Origin: Beverwykella pulmonaria
Lineage: Eukaryota > Ascomycota > Dothideomycetes > Pleosporales > Melanommataceae
Direction of reading: 5' to 3'
DNA: 64,000 nt
Assembly (NCBI GenBank): GCA_001599595.1
Contig: BCHH01000006.1
Coordinates: 1,423,197 to 1,487,196, forward strand
In this document: positions 1-13,008 of the stretch, piece by piece
How positions within the stretch are numbered: the stretch's first letter is position 1
How the letters are laid out: the number at the start of each line of letters is the position of its first letter
Translations under genes and position numbers: made by a program
The notes under the pieces: model-generated
Seen by the model: the letters and a program-made list of their open reading frames with translations, nothing else
Told to the model about the DNA's origin: nothing
The model's database searches: none

Positions 1-220
1 AGGCGGGAAATACCCCACTCTCGCCACTCGAAGTGGAGTTCTTCCGCTATGCAGCGAGAACCGTTTTTGGTCAGTGTAATTATAACTTGACCATGATTAT
101 CAACTCAGATATGTCCCTACTTAGCCGTGTCAGTTCGTGCCCTATCTCGAGATTTTCAATCTTCATCATCGCGTTGTGCCAGAGACTTCAATAGCTTCAG
201 TCCCATTCAGAACCGTCAGC

Positions 221-2505
<2,285 letters not shown>

Positions 2506-3365
2506 GGCACAAATTGAATTATCGCCTCGGTCATTAATGCTAGCGAAGATAGGCCTAGTTTGAACTCCATACTCAAATATATACTTCAAAAGGGCTTGTG
2601 TGACCATGAAATAACGTGCGTGTGGCCAAATGTTGATATAATTTGTGATGATTTGCCTCAAGTATCACTTATCAGACCGAAATCAAATGTCAAGTAGCTA
2701 GATCACGTACGAGGATCAGGAGGTACACCACCTTCACCTGATTCTCCTATTTTGTATATTAGTCTCCAAGCTTGAAAGAACAAAGTGCACACAGGCCTCC
2801 TGGGTGCACATAAAATAGAGGCCCTCCGCGTCTGATAACAATCAACTCCATTCCTTATGCGTTTGCTGCCCCAAAACTCAATATTATTTATCATCTGATG
2901 TAACATTTCCCCTGTCCAAGGGCAACCACTGTACCATGCTTCAAGTCTCGAGCCGTATGTCTCTTTCTGGAGACCTTCGGTAGAATTGAGCGGAAGTCAA
3001 CTTTCCCCGTGAAACCAGTGATATTCGGGTCTCACCCCACACTTCCCCGCGCATTGGTGGGGAGATTTTCTGGCACTAGTTGGTTTCGGTGGTGTGGAGG
3101 TCTGGAGGGGTGAGTGTAGCTGATTCCAGTAAAGCGTATGTTTTTACTACATGAATATGGGCGGCTGATACAGGTTGTAGATACAGTTTGCAGGTCGAAT
3201 AGGAAAATACCCCACAGGCTTGGTGCTGAAAGGCATTCTGGCGCGATGCCGCCCCCGCACCCATCTGCCTCGAAGGATGAGCGGGGAGCGGATAGGTTAT
3301 ATCGATCTCGTTAGCACACCCAGCAAAGACCACTAAATCACACTGACTTCAACTCCTTTGTAACC
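2506..3365. other. Intergenic region between the VAO-like oxidase and P450 genes
   Basis: No reading frame with family resemblance was seen on either strand. It should contain the oxidase 3' end and the P450 promoter. The last 250 bases before the P450 start are richer in G+C. Confidence 0.5.
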
Positions 3366-5115
3366 ATGTGCAATGCAACATCTTCTCCTCTTGACCTTCC
3401 AACGGTTCGTGGCCTGTTTCTATCCTTATCCACTCTGCCAGGGCTTTTCCGATCGCAGAACTTGATCGCCACCTTCATTGCTCTATGGGTGCTCAATAAT
3501 CTGTATCAATGTTATCTACATCCACTAAAGGATGTACCGGGACCCTTTCTAGCAAAGTTTAGTCAAGCCTGGCGCAATATCAGGTACTTCAGAGGTAGCT
3601 GGCACGATGATATCCTTAGCCTTCATCAAAAGTATGGCAATGTCGTTCGAATTGCACCCAACGAAATCAGCTTCGTTGATGCCAGGGGACTCAAGAAACT
3701 TTACGGCCATGGGACGCATATCCTAAAGGCAAGTACTACCCCCCATCCGCTCTTAATGCGATGCTCTTCTAAATCCCATACTTTTAGACTAACTGGTACG
3801 ACACATGGAAAATTCCCAACATGACTGTGAGTTTCTTCTCGGCTACGGATCCAAAGGTTCACCGTCATCTTCGCTCGCGCGTCTCCAGCGCTTATTCAAT
3901 GACTTCAATTCTTGCCATGGAGCCTCTGGTCCAGAAAGTCGCAGACGAATGTTGGCAACAGTTCGGCCGATTCGCTGATTCAGGAGAGCCTATACCTATG
4001 CATCAGTGGGCAAATTACTTTGCTTTTGACGTGGTGGGACAGCTCGCCATGGGCGGAAAATTGGGATTCATCGAACAAGGCCGAGACGTCGATGGCATCA
4101 TTGGGTCCATCCACGACGGGTTCTACCTCATGGCAAACATGGGAAACATGCCTCTGCAGATGTTTTGGTTCAACAACAGGCTGGCTCAGTGGGCGATAAA
4201 GAGCTTTGGAGGAACGCGAATGAATACTTTCTCAGTCTTCCTTGAGTGGCTCGAAAAGCGAGTGGAAGAGCGGCTAAATAACGGACTAGGGGATCAGCGG
4301 CGGGATATGCTTCAGCACTTTGTTGAAGCTAAAGACATGAGCGGACAACTTGTCAAAAAGGGCGATGTTATGATTGAAGGCGTTAATATTCTGGGAGCCG
4401 GAGCCGATACCACTACCATCGGAATTTTGGCCATCCTCGGTGCTCTACTTCTCCACCCGGAGCAGAGAGAGCGCCTGCAAAAGGAGATTGAGGAAGCCTA
4501 CCAAAAGCTTGGGCTGGGTGACGGCCTGGAGATTAGCTTCAAGGAGGCGGAAAAATTGCCGTTTCTCTCTGCTGTCATCAAGGAGAGCACAAGACTTCAC
4601 CCTTCAATTCAATATCAATTGCCTCGGTATGCTCCTAAAGATGGTATTCAAATCGGTCCGTATCGCCTACCGGCAGGGACCTGTTGTGGTATAAATCCTG
4701 CGTCGATGAACAGATCAAAAGAGATTTTTGGGGATGATGCCGACGAATGGAAGCCGGAACGCTGGATTGCAAGCAGTGAAGAGGAAGAGAGTGCCATCAA
4801 GGAGCGAAACTTACTTCTGACCACTGTGAGACGACTCCCCTACCTTTGTCGTGTTGGAAAGGGTTTTGTTACTGACGGATACAGTTCGGGATGGGAAACC
4901 GAAGTTGTGTTGGGAAAAATCTTGCCACAGTAGAGATGTATAAGTTCACCGCTCAATTTTTCCGCCACTTCGATGCTGAATTAGTAAACCGTGAGCAACC
5001 TTGGGTTACAAAAACCCAGTGGTTCGCTCTCCAGACGAACTTTTGGATCAAGATCAGCCGAAGGAAGCCCAAGACTTCCGGAGCCGACAGTGGCAATAAC
5101 AGCCTGGCCTCGTAA
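3366..5115 (+). CDS. Cytochrome P450 monooxygenase, pisatin-demethylase-like, membrane-anchored
   Basis: Exons 3366-3728, 3788-4825 and 4885-5115 give 543 aa, a normal fungal P450 length. A hydrophobic N-terminal anchor (about residues 35-50) is followed by a proline hinge (KDVPGPF). The I-helix reads GAGADTTT, the K-helix ExxR is KESTR, and the PERF-region motif is WKPERW. The haem loop FGMGNRSCVG puts the ligand at Cys475, just after the second intron. All core P450 motifs are present, so it should be active in the endoplasmic reticulum, using electrons from NADPH-P450 reductase. Its N-terminal half resembles the fungal pisatin demethylase/benzoate hydroxylase group, which hydroxylates or O-demethylates aromatic compounds. 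That assignment is by eye only. The first intron begins with GCAAGT, a GC-AG intron; the phase on both sides leaves no GT alternative that keeps the frame open. Its place beside the oxidase suggests a role in the same aromatic pathway. Confidence 0.93.
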
Positions 5116-5639
5116 ACATTTCAGGTAGTTGTAATATTGTGGATCTTCCGACCAGTATGTAACAATGGACTGCGTGAAATTGACATGAAGTTTGATGTCT
5201 CTTCTTATAAGCAATCAATCTCCAGCATGATAAGTATGACCTGGAGCTCGCACATTCAGTCATTTGAGTGTATATTTGAGCACCATCATCTTTGTTCCTC
5301 CGAAGTCGGGTATCAACTCCTCATCGCTGTGTCACATGGTGCTACACCACGGGCTGTTCCTGTAGAGGGGCCATGCTGCAGATAGGTTGGAATATCATTG
5401 TCCCGGTAGCCCCGTCGTCTGAACAGTCGGTCACTGATTCCCAGTCAGCAAGGGCTTAACTTCAATAGGGGCGGTTGTCTTGGTAGTTCTCATATCGTTC
5501 GGCTACAGTGTACATTGGGCTGGATGTGGCTGCGATGATAATGTGTAAGATGGTAACAACACTCCCTCGGGAACGACGTTTTCGCGTGCGATTTTAGCAG
5601 GGCTGAAAAAGAATTGGTAGCTAGCATCCTCTTCTCTTA
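5116..5639. other. Intergenic, P450 3' flank
   Basis: No gene or repeat was recognised. The sequence becomes A+T-rich toward the transposon relic that follows. Confidence 0.5.
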
Positions 5640-6870
5640 GTAGCTGTCAAATGTTTGACTCGCTTACCCTTTTTCTTTTCTTTCATGAATCGTACTACGA
5701 AGGCCCTTGATCTCTTCTCGTAAGAAGACTGCGGAGTTGGTAATATGAAGGATGGTATTATGATGTAATTGGCCTTGGCGAGTGTCTTTTGGTACTACTT
5801 CATCAATAAGCCGTCAAATTTTCGAGTGTCACTTATTGACTACTTTGAAAGATTGGACCAGTTACTTTGAGATTTATTGTCGTTCGAATTACTTGGCTGA
5901 GTTGTTAATTGATTGAATACTATCCTCTTATTAAGTGGATATATATTAGTACTTCTAAAGACTTTTCTAACGTTATCCATGTTGAACGCGTTGCTCCAGG
6001 CCTCGTACAATAGCCTGAAAAAGTTCCGCTTTGAGAATCGTAGTAGGCCTTAGTTTTCTTGCATGTACTAGTCGAGGCCTTTCGAATAGTAAATTTTCAG
6101 GAGGCCAAAAAGCCCTACATCCAATAGTTGTAATCAATGAGTTGAGTGAGGAGGTAGTACGTCAACAAGGATCTGGTGTTGGCTACGATAATCGAGAAAT
6201 CGTAAGTTGACATGAGACCCATGGCCGTCGAGAATCAACAGCCGCCAGCGCCTACCAAATCCAGCTTTAGCCTTAGCATGGCGATCAAAACTTTTTCAAT
6301 CCACTCAATCGCGATCTCGTCGTTGGTCCATCCAGTCTCACTACTCGTGAAAACGCAGCTTTGTACTTCTAGATCAAATCTTAAAACCAGCCCTCCATCA
6401 AAGCACCGGCTTTTGACGGATAGATGGGAGCTAATTAGTGGCAAGGAGGATCCGTCAGCACATATATATGCTAGCAAGGTTATCCACTCCCGATTACGTT
6501 CGTTTCTACTAGGAATATGCTTGGCGTGAATTTTGCCGAGCCACTATTCTTCACCAGAAACGAGCTCTTTCGTATAAAGATTCAATCTAGGCAGGGCTAT
6601 CTGTGCGCTTACGCTTTACGTTAAATGGTTTCAAATAGTCCGATTTTAGCTCGTCGTCGTGGGCTTTTAGCTAGTTGCCAAGATAGTTCTTCCCAGGCTG
6701 TTTTGTCAGCTCTATAATAAATTCAGACCCATTGCTTTTGTAGATGGCAAGCATCGAAGGCAAACATCTTTTATCCGAGTTATCAAGCCTTTAGTATCTT
6801 CTGCTTTTAATAGGCATTGACGTCCGTAACCTTCTTCGCGTGGAGTTGTAATGTATTCGTGCGTGCACGA
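5640..6870 (-). mobile_element. Decayed pogo/Fot1-type (Tc1-mariner superfamily) transposase, fragmented
   Basis: Read on the minus strand in shifting frames, this stretch carries pogo/Fot1 transposase segments in the correct order. Around 6840-6740 is a CENP-B-type helix-turn-helix segment (LPSTKAM). Around 6700-6600 is a piece like the second DNA-binding half. At 6500-6320 come ICADGSSLP and GWTNDEIAIEWIEKV, typical of the DDE domain. At 6237-6180 is LILDGHGSHV, the second catalytic aspartate motif. At 6160-6080 are PPHSTH and LDVGLFG, then a C-terminal piece with NVRKVFRSTNIYPLN at about 5975-5930. Stops and frameshifts interrupt every segment, so no active protein is possible. Many changes look like C-to-T or G-to-A, and the DNA is A+T-rich, as expected from repeat-induced point mutation; this is an impression, not a count. 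Terminal inverted repeats were not found. Ends are approximate. Confidence 0.82.
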
Positions 6871-7190
6871 GCAAGGGACCTTTCTTAACCTACAGTGCTT
6901 GTGAAACGGGTGGCGCACAGGGTGACGATGAGAGCTTGGAATGGGTAGCTCCATTTTCAAGAGGCGCTCCCGCATGACATGTGGCAGGGTAGCATGTACA
7001 TAGTAAGTACCCGCGTTTTACCCCGGATATGTGCGCCTGCGCTACGCTTCCCCGCAGTCGGCAGTTCTACCTTTAAGATGGCTTTTGAAGTGTGGGGTGC
7101 GCTAAATCACTTACAGTAACTAACCTTGTCTCCCTTCTCGCCATCACCAGAAACTTGTTCCGGGCAGACTGACCACCAGAATCATCAACC
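6871..7190. other. Region between the transposon relic and the regulator gene
   Basis: No gene was recognised. It includes the right flank of the transposon relic and the presumed promoter and leader of the transcription factor. Confidence 0.5.
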
Positions 7191-9918
7191 ATGTCGATAG
7201 CCGCAGGCACTTCGACACAATCGTTTGAGTGTTTAGAGTGCGGTAACCGCTTCGGCCGCTCTGAGCACCTCGAACGCCATATCCTTTCCCGTATGTCGTA
7301 TCTATACCCCCTCTCTACATTGTTTCTGGAGTGCCGCAGCTGCTAATGGATACCTTCAAAGATGGCGAGCAGCGTCCTTTCGCATGCATATTCTGTCAGC
7401 ATTCTTTCAAGCGAAGGTCAGCGTTCGAATTTGAGTGTGTCGATTGTTTTGCAGGACCGAAGGAGACTGACACGCAACAGAGACGTTCTTAAACGGCACT
7501 GGCAAACCTGCAAGCTCCGTTTGGAGCAACACCACGAAATTCCGCGGCTGGTCCCCAAAATCAAAGGCAAGAAAAGGAAGGCGTGTGACAGGTGTGTGCG
7601 GCTTAAGAAGGCCTGTTCTCTTAGATACCCGTGCGAAAGCTGCCGCGAGAAGATGGTTGCATGCACCTTCAACCCGGTTGCCCGTGGTTCCGCAAACTAC
7701 GATGAGGATGATATCGGCGCCATCTCAAGCAACTACGGGAATTCTTCAAGCGACAATGGACAGCAGGAAGAGCAACATATTGGACAAATTGATGATGCGT
7801 TTGAGATGGACGAACTGAACGCTGGATTTGGCTTCGAGTCGCTTTCGTGGGAAACCGAGGAAATCGAGGGAGATGGGAACGGTTTTCAGCTCCCTGACAG
7901 CTCAGGTGTCCATGTTTGGACGAGTTTTCGCCCAGCCACTCCATCTGATTTTGACATTGTTTCTTTGAATAGTTTTCCATACTTGAGCAAGTTTACAAAG
8001 GGAAACGGGTTTCTAGATTCTTTCGAGTGTGGATCATACAGCGAGCGGCAGGCCCTTGCCATGGAAGCCTCTGAGCGTCATCTACGCTCGGAAAACCAAT
8101 TTACAGACAGCAGCGGTACTCCTCCAGATCCATTTGCGGGGTTTGAATTTGGTCAAGCGATACGTTCCGGGCTAGATGTTGGTGCTGGGTGGGACAGTCT
8201 ATGCGATCCGACTACAACTACGAGTCAACAGCTGTATTTCCTCGGTCGTGAATGCAATGCAGATCAACCGACTTACATCTCAGGGCTAGGATCAGATCCG
8301 TTCGAGATGAATAGCACTGGCGAACTGTTAGACGTCTCCTCGCGAGGTGCATCACCGTGGTCAATGTGGATTTCTGACGAATTGGCGCTGAAAACATGCG
8401 AGATCGTGGACAAGATCAAGGCCATCACATGGAACAAAGCAAGAGGGAGCAAGATAACAATCAGCTGGTCACCCTCGTTAGAGCGAATTTGCTTCGACTT
8501 TTTCTCTCCGCCAAACTTACAAAAGTTCCTCGAGCTCTTCTGGTCGTCCTGGTATCCAAATAGTCCCATCATCCACCGACCAACTTTCAATGCGACTCAG
8601 TGTCCCTGTTTGCTACTCCTATCCATGGTATTGATTGGGGCCTGCATGTCGCCCGACAGCCGAGATCATGCTGGTGCAAACATCTGGTTCAATAGTCTGG
8701 AAGAGATGATATTCAGCTGCGACGAACTCCTTAGCGAGACAGATCCAGGCAGCCGTTGGCTGGAAAGCCCTGCTGTGAGGCGGAGGTTTGAGCTTTTACA
8801 AGCGGCGTACTTTGTCTGCTTGCTTCAGAATTGGGAGGGGTCTGAGGAGAGCAAACGAAGAATACGGCGGCACCGATACAGTACCGTCATTGCGGTGAGT
8901 ACCGAACCTGAGTCATCAATCCCAGGCTTTTTTCTGCGCTGTTTCTACTACTGACGTTGTGGCATCTGCCTCAAAAGTTCGCCAGAGATTTTGGAATGTC
9001 GAACGCAACGCTGCGGCATCTTCACGTCGGGGACATCTCCACATTCAGCTGGGAGAGTTTCGTCCTGCAAGAGTCCTTGATAAGGTATTTTCTTCCATGT
9101 ATCGCTTTCCAGCTGTGTGAGAATCTGATGTTCAAACTCAGAACCTTTATCTACATTTTCCTTCTCGACTCAGCTTTTGTGATCTTCAACAATTCACCTC
9201 CCCGGCTCGTAGTACCTGAATTGAAGATGGACCTTGCTTGCCCGGAGACTTGCTTCCAAGCTACATCTTCCGAAGAATGCTTCATCCAGTTACATTCTTG
9301 GAATTCTGTTCGAGCTTCAGGGCGACGATTGGAAGTATCCATGGCGGTTGAGATTATATGTCAAGAGCAAATCTCCGACGAGAACCAGGCTGTGTTCTCT
9401 GCGTTGAGCATCCTTAACATGTTCACGATAGTGACTGGTAAGGGAAATCCCGCTTCTCCAAATGCGCTCCTCATCTGCTCGCCGAAACACCAAGCCAAGG
9501 CTGACCAGTATTAGCACTACATTTGCTCGCCTTTCATATCAAGAATTCCCTTGTGTCGGATCCGATATGTGGCCAATCCATACGAGGATTGCCGATCCAT
9601 ACAGGGATTGCCAACTGGAAACGATTCTGGCTTGTAAATCGAACAACAAACGCACCGAGCGATAACGGTCCGGATATTCTAGCAAAAATGTGGTTGCGCC
9701 CTGGATTTATTCAACATGCTCCGGAGTTTTGGCTCCTGGTCAAAGCTACCGTAGCCCATCTGCACGGTTCTCCATGCAACTCCACCGAAGACCAAGTCTC
9801 CGCCGGCAGCAGCGAAATAGAGACGCCAGCCGGGTTTCCAACCAAATATGATTCAGACATGAGCGAGGTTCATAGTATCATCACGACGTTGCAAAAGATT
9901 AGCCTGTCACATCTATGA
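7191..9918 (+). CDS. Transcription factor with two C2H2 zinc fingers and a Zn2Cys6 cluster
   Basis: Exons 7191-7290, 7362-7416, 7481-8894, 8978-9084, 9142-9437 and 9515-9918 give 791 aa. The first finger (about residues 12-34) contains CLECGNRF and ends HLERHILSH, with the last His codon split by intron 1. The second contains CIFCQHSFKR and DVLKRH. The Zn2Cys6 motif (about residues 80-106) is C-x2-C-x6-C-x5-C-x2-C-x6-C and starts CDRC. The long C-terminal part has the fungal-specific factor domain; IFLLDSAFVIFNN and MDLACPE are recognisable. Proteins with this double DNA-binding module are nuclear regulators in filamentous fungi, often of local metabolic clusters. It runs convergently with the aldehyde dehydrogenase gene, 87 bases apart, so it is the likely pathway regulator (inference). 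The N-terminal exons begin upstream of the longest open frame; the start at 7191 is needed for the first finger. Confidence 0.92.
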
Positions 9919-10005
9919 AAGCTTTAAGAACCTCTCGTCACTGGGCCTATCTATGCGTTTCTGAGTACAAATTGCTCCAATCAGGATCATAGTGGAACTG
10001 ATGTT

Positions 10006-11623
10006 TCATCGGCGGTTTGGCTTGTTGTCCTTGTACACATGTAGTGATTGGGTACAACAATAGGAAAGCAATCCCTGCCTGCCCCATTCACCTCCCACGC
10101 CGCTATCCTTGTGTCCGGAGAAGTATACCATGGGAAGTGGCTTTTCAAAGCTGTTCACCCATACAGTCCCGGTCTCAAGCTTTCGGGCGATGCGCTCGGC
10201 TCGGGTGATATCGGCGGACCAGACGCACGCCCCGAGGCCAGAGCGTGTGTTGTTTGCTCGGCTGATTACTTCTTCGTCTGTCTCCCATTCTAGAACGGGT
10301 GTTATGGGACCTGCACCGGGCCAAGCTTGTCAATTTGATGTTGATTAAATGGATGTAACCGAAACTTACCGAATTGCTCTTTGGAAACGATTGTTGAATC
10401 GTCCGGGGGCCGGTCGACGATGGTGGGCTGAATCCATAGACCTGGACCCTCTTCAACCTTCCCGCCAGTGGCAAACCGATACGCTCGAGCCTTGCAATCA
10501 TTTATAAGCTCCTTGACAATGGTGAACTGGGCACTGTTTTGAAGGGGGCCGAAGATCGAAGGGATATCTCCTGGAATGCCCGTGATGAACTGTTCGAATT
10601 CCTTCACTAGACATCGAAGGAAAGCCTTGTAAATGGATTTGTGTACGTAGACACGTTTTGTTGCTACGCACATTTGGCCAGAGTGGAAGAGACACCCCTG
10701 AGCGACCTCATGTGCCACGGCTGATACGTCGACGTCGTCGCAAACGATTGAGGCATCATTGCCCCCAAGTTCCAGTGTTACGTTTTTCAGCGTGTCCGCT
10801 GCGCTTTCCATGATCTTCTTACCGGTTGCTGTGGAGCCTGTGAAAGTTATTTTATCTATGCTTGGATGTATAGTGAGCTCCCGCCCCAGGTCGGCCTCTC
10901 CATGCAGCACCTGTAAGACGCCGGGAGGGAAGATATCGAGGGCTAATTCGACAACCTTCATGGTTGCATATGGTGTGAACGGAGACGGCTTGACAATAAC
11001 ACAGTTTCCCATCAGAAGCGCTGCAGCTATTTTACCCATGGCGAGGACCAATGGGAAATTCCACGGGCAAATGGCGGCGACTATACCTAGCGGCATATGG
11101 GTTGCCACCACTTTGACCGCGGCATCCTCATAGACTACTTCATCGTCAAGCGATTGGGATGCTAGAAGCAGTGAGCAAAGCTCTCTACTGAAGACCTAGC
11201 AATTAGGTACACTAACCGTTGAAATTCAGAAGGTTGGCTGCGTGCTCAATTTCTAAGTCACTGAGCAGCGTCTAGACAATTCAGATGGTCAGAGCATTCG
11301 CAACGCTGGCTGCTGATACGGAAGAGCCTCTTTGTATGACTTACCGATTTCCCAGTCTCTCTTGCAAGGATTGGCGATAAATATTTCGCCTGCGCAGTGA
11401 GCTGAAGAGCAAAGTCACGGAGCAGATTCTGACGGATTTCGAGGTTGGTTTTGCCCCAAGACCTCACAGAAGCTCTACCAGCGCTCACAGCATCCTCTAG
11501 ATCTTCTTTGGAAGCCAGAGGAGCTTCCCAAAGAGCTTCCCCTGTCCTTGGGCATGCCACACGGGTGCAGTTTTGGCCGTGTCGCTGCTCTGCACCGACA
11601 ATGTTGTAGAAGTGGTGCTCCAT
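10006..11623 (-). CDS. NAD(P)-dependent aldehyde dehydrogenase of the phenolic cluster
   Basis: Minus-strand exons 11623-11345, 11271-11217, 11161-10370 and 10310-10006 give 476 aa, the usual ALDH length. It contains PWNFP (cofactor-binding region), the Rossmann loop GSTATGKK, the general-base glutamate in LELGGN and the nucleophilic cysteine in SGQMCVATK. The C-terminal KEQFGP block is restored only when the last intron is removed. The enzyme should oxidise an aldehyde to the acid in the cytosol. In this setting the likely substrate is an aromatic aldehyde such as vanillin, p-hydroxybenzaldehyde or coniferyl aldehyde (inference from neighbours). The closest-looking relatives are fungal and bacterial salicylaldehyde/benzaldehyde-type dehydrogenases, judged by eye. 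It is tail-to-tail with the regulator gene. The gene appears intact. Confidence 0.92.
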
Positions 11624-12264
11624 TGTGAGAACGAAATGCTCTTTGAAGAAATAATGGGGCTGATGCTGGTTTCAAAAGGATTTGAGGCCCAAATTATTGA
11701 AACCTGTGGGTACTCCGCATTCTAGAACCTTCACGGGCGCTGCCAGCCCCATGTTATGTTTTAAGCTCGTCATATCAAGGCATAGCACATTTCCTGCAAT
11801 CAGTAATCTCGCGCGGCGGGTCTCCCCCTTACGCCTCTTTGTTCCTAGTGTCACCACATTGCGGTCATTTACCGTAGGGCAAAATATCGTTCGAGGAGAA
11901 GCTCGAGGAGAAGCTTGATCATACACCTTTGAGACTAACGCAATGCTGTATTGTGGAGGTGGGGCCGTAGAGAGTCGGAGACCGACGATAAACACCCGAG
12001 CCTAAGCTGATAATTGTATATGAAACAGACAACGTCCGATACACCTGCCATATCGATTACCTTGGAGAAGAACATGCGGAACCTGCAACTCGGTCCTATA
12101 AATATGTGATTGACTGTATAAATTTCTTTCCCTCACAAGTGTTGATTTCCGAATGGTACATACGGTTAGGAAAGCCTCTCATCACGGGCGCCATAGGAGG
12201 ATCAAATGGCCTTCTTACGACACTTAATAATAATCCTTGACCCGTTGGGGACCCTCAAGGAAGA
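11624..12264. other. Intergenic region upstream of the aldehyde dehydrogenase
   Basis: A 107-codon minus-strand frame (11995-11672) exists but resembles no family I know, and it ends in a stop before the dehydrogenase start. It is most likely promoter and leader sequence. Confidence 0.45.
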
Positions 12265-12402
12265 CCTTGCTCAGTCTGAAATTTCCCAAAGCTCATACGC
12301 ATGAGGGGTTTGCAGATTCAAGATCAGTTGGGAAATTTGGGGCCGGTAGATGGGATCATAGGGATGATGCAAGCCGCTGAGCTAATCAAACTAATCACGA
12401 AA
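12265..12402 (+). pseudogene. Scrap of a ThiF/MoeB/UBA4-type adenylyltransferase
   Basis: Two adjacent frames together give FADSRSVG followed by LGPVDGIIGMMQAAELIKLI. This closely matches the C-terminal part of the ThiF/MoeB fold, where a cysteine-rich strand leads into a GxLGPVxGxIGxxQAxExIK motif. A frameshift lies near 12330 and a stop just upstream. No ATP-binding GxGGxG or zinc-binding CxxC part is present. It is either a gene relic or a chance match; the density of matched positions makes a relic more likely. ThiF-type enzymes activate ubiquitin-like carriers for sulfur transfer, which has no clear link to the neighbouring genes. Confidence 0.5.
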
Positions 12403-13008
12403 GAGACGATGGGACCTATGCGTCATAGCGGTCCTCCCATGTCGGGGGAGAAGAATATGGTGCGTTCCGGAAAAAGATCTGCCCAGCTTCATTGGTTTCT
12501 CTGCGTATGAACAGCCACACGTCTGGGCTGGCAGTATGGGCGAGCGTGATCCTACTTGTGTAAAATACATGTCTCCAGGGAGCCTTCTATGGATATGGAA
12601 TATTTGAAATACTGTACATTGTGAAGGGCTCCCTGAACACATGAATTGCTCATAGATCCACCGCTTTAGTATGAACAGCTTATAGAGAAAGGCATAGAAT
12701 TGGTCTATTAGTAATCCCAGGTCTGAAAATCTGCCAGAAGCTTCATTGCCTGTCTTGATCAAGTAGATAGAATCATTTTCCAGTGAGTGGTCGAGCTACC
12801 AACACTTCGGCCGCCAGCTAGCGAGGCACCGGGCGCTATGGGTATCACCCCGCGACGTATATCTTAGGATCTGTACCCACGGGAAATACCCCACAATGGT
12901 GTATGCATCAACTTGGTCTTGAAAGGTGATGAAAAGTGCTCTCAGGAACTCAAAAAATGTGCCACAGCACCCCCTGAGATCCATCAATTAACAGTCCTGT
13001 TGAATCCA
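12403..13008. other. Intergenic region upstream of the hydrolase pseudogene
   Basis: No gene was recognised on either strand. The 3' part should hold the old promoter of the alpha/beta-hydrolase. An in-frame ATG at 12913 would extend that protein but adds no family sequence. Confidence 0.45.

Noticed and set aside
11672..11995. 107-codon minus frame upstream of the cluster aldehyde dehydrogenase
   Set aside because: It could not be joined to the dehydrogenase in frame and resembles no family I recognise.
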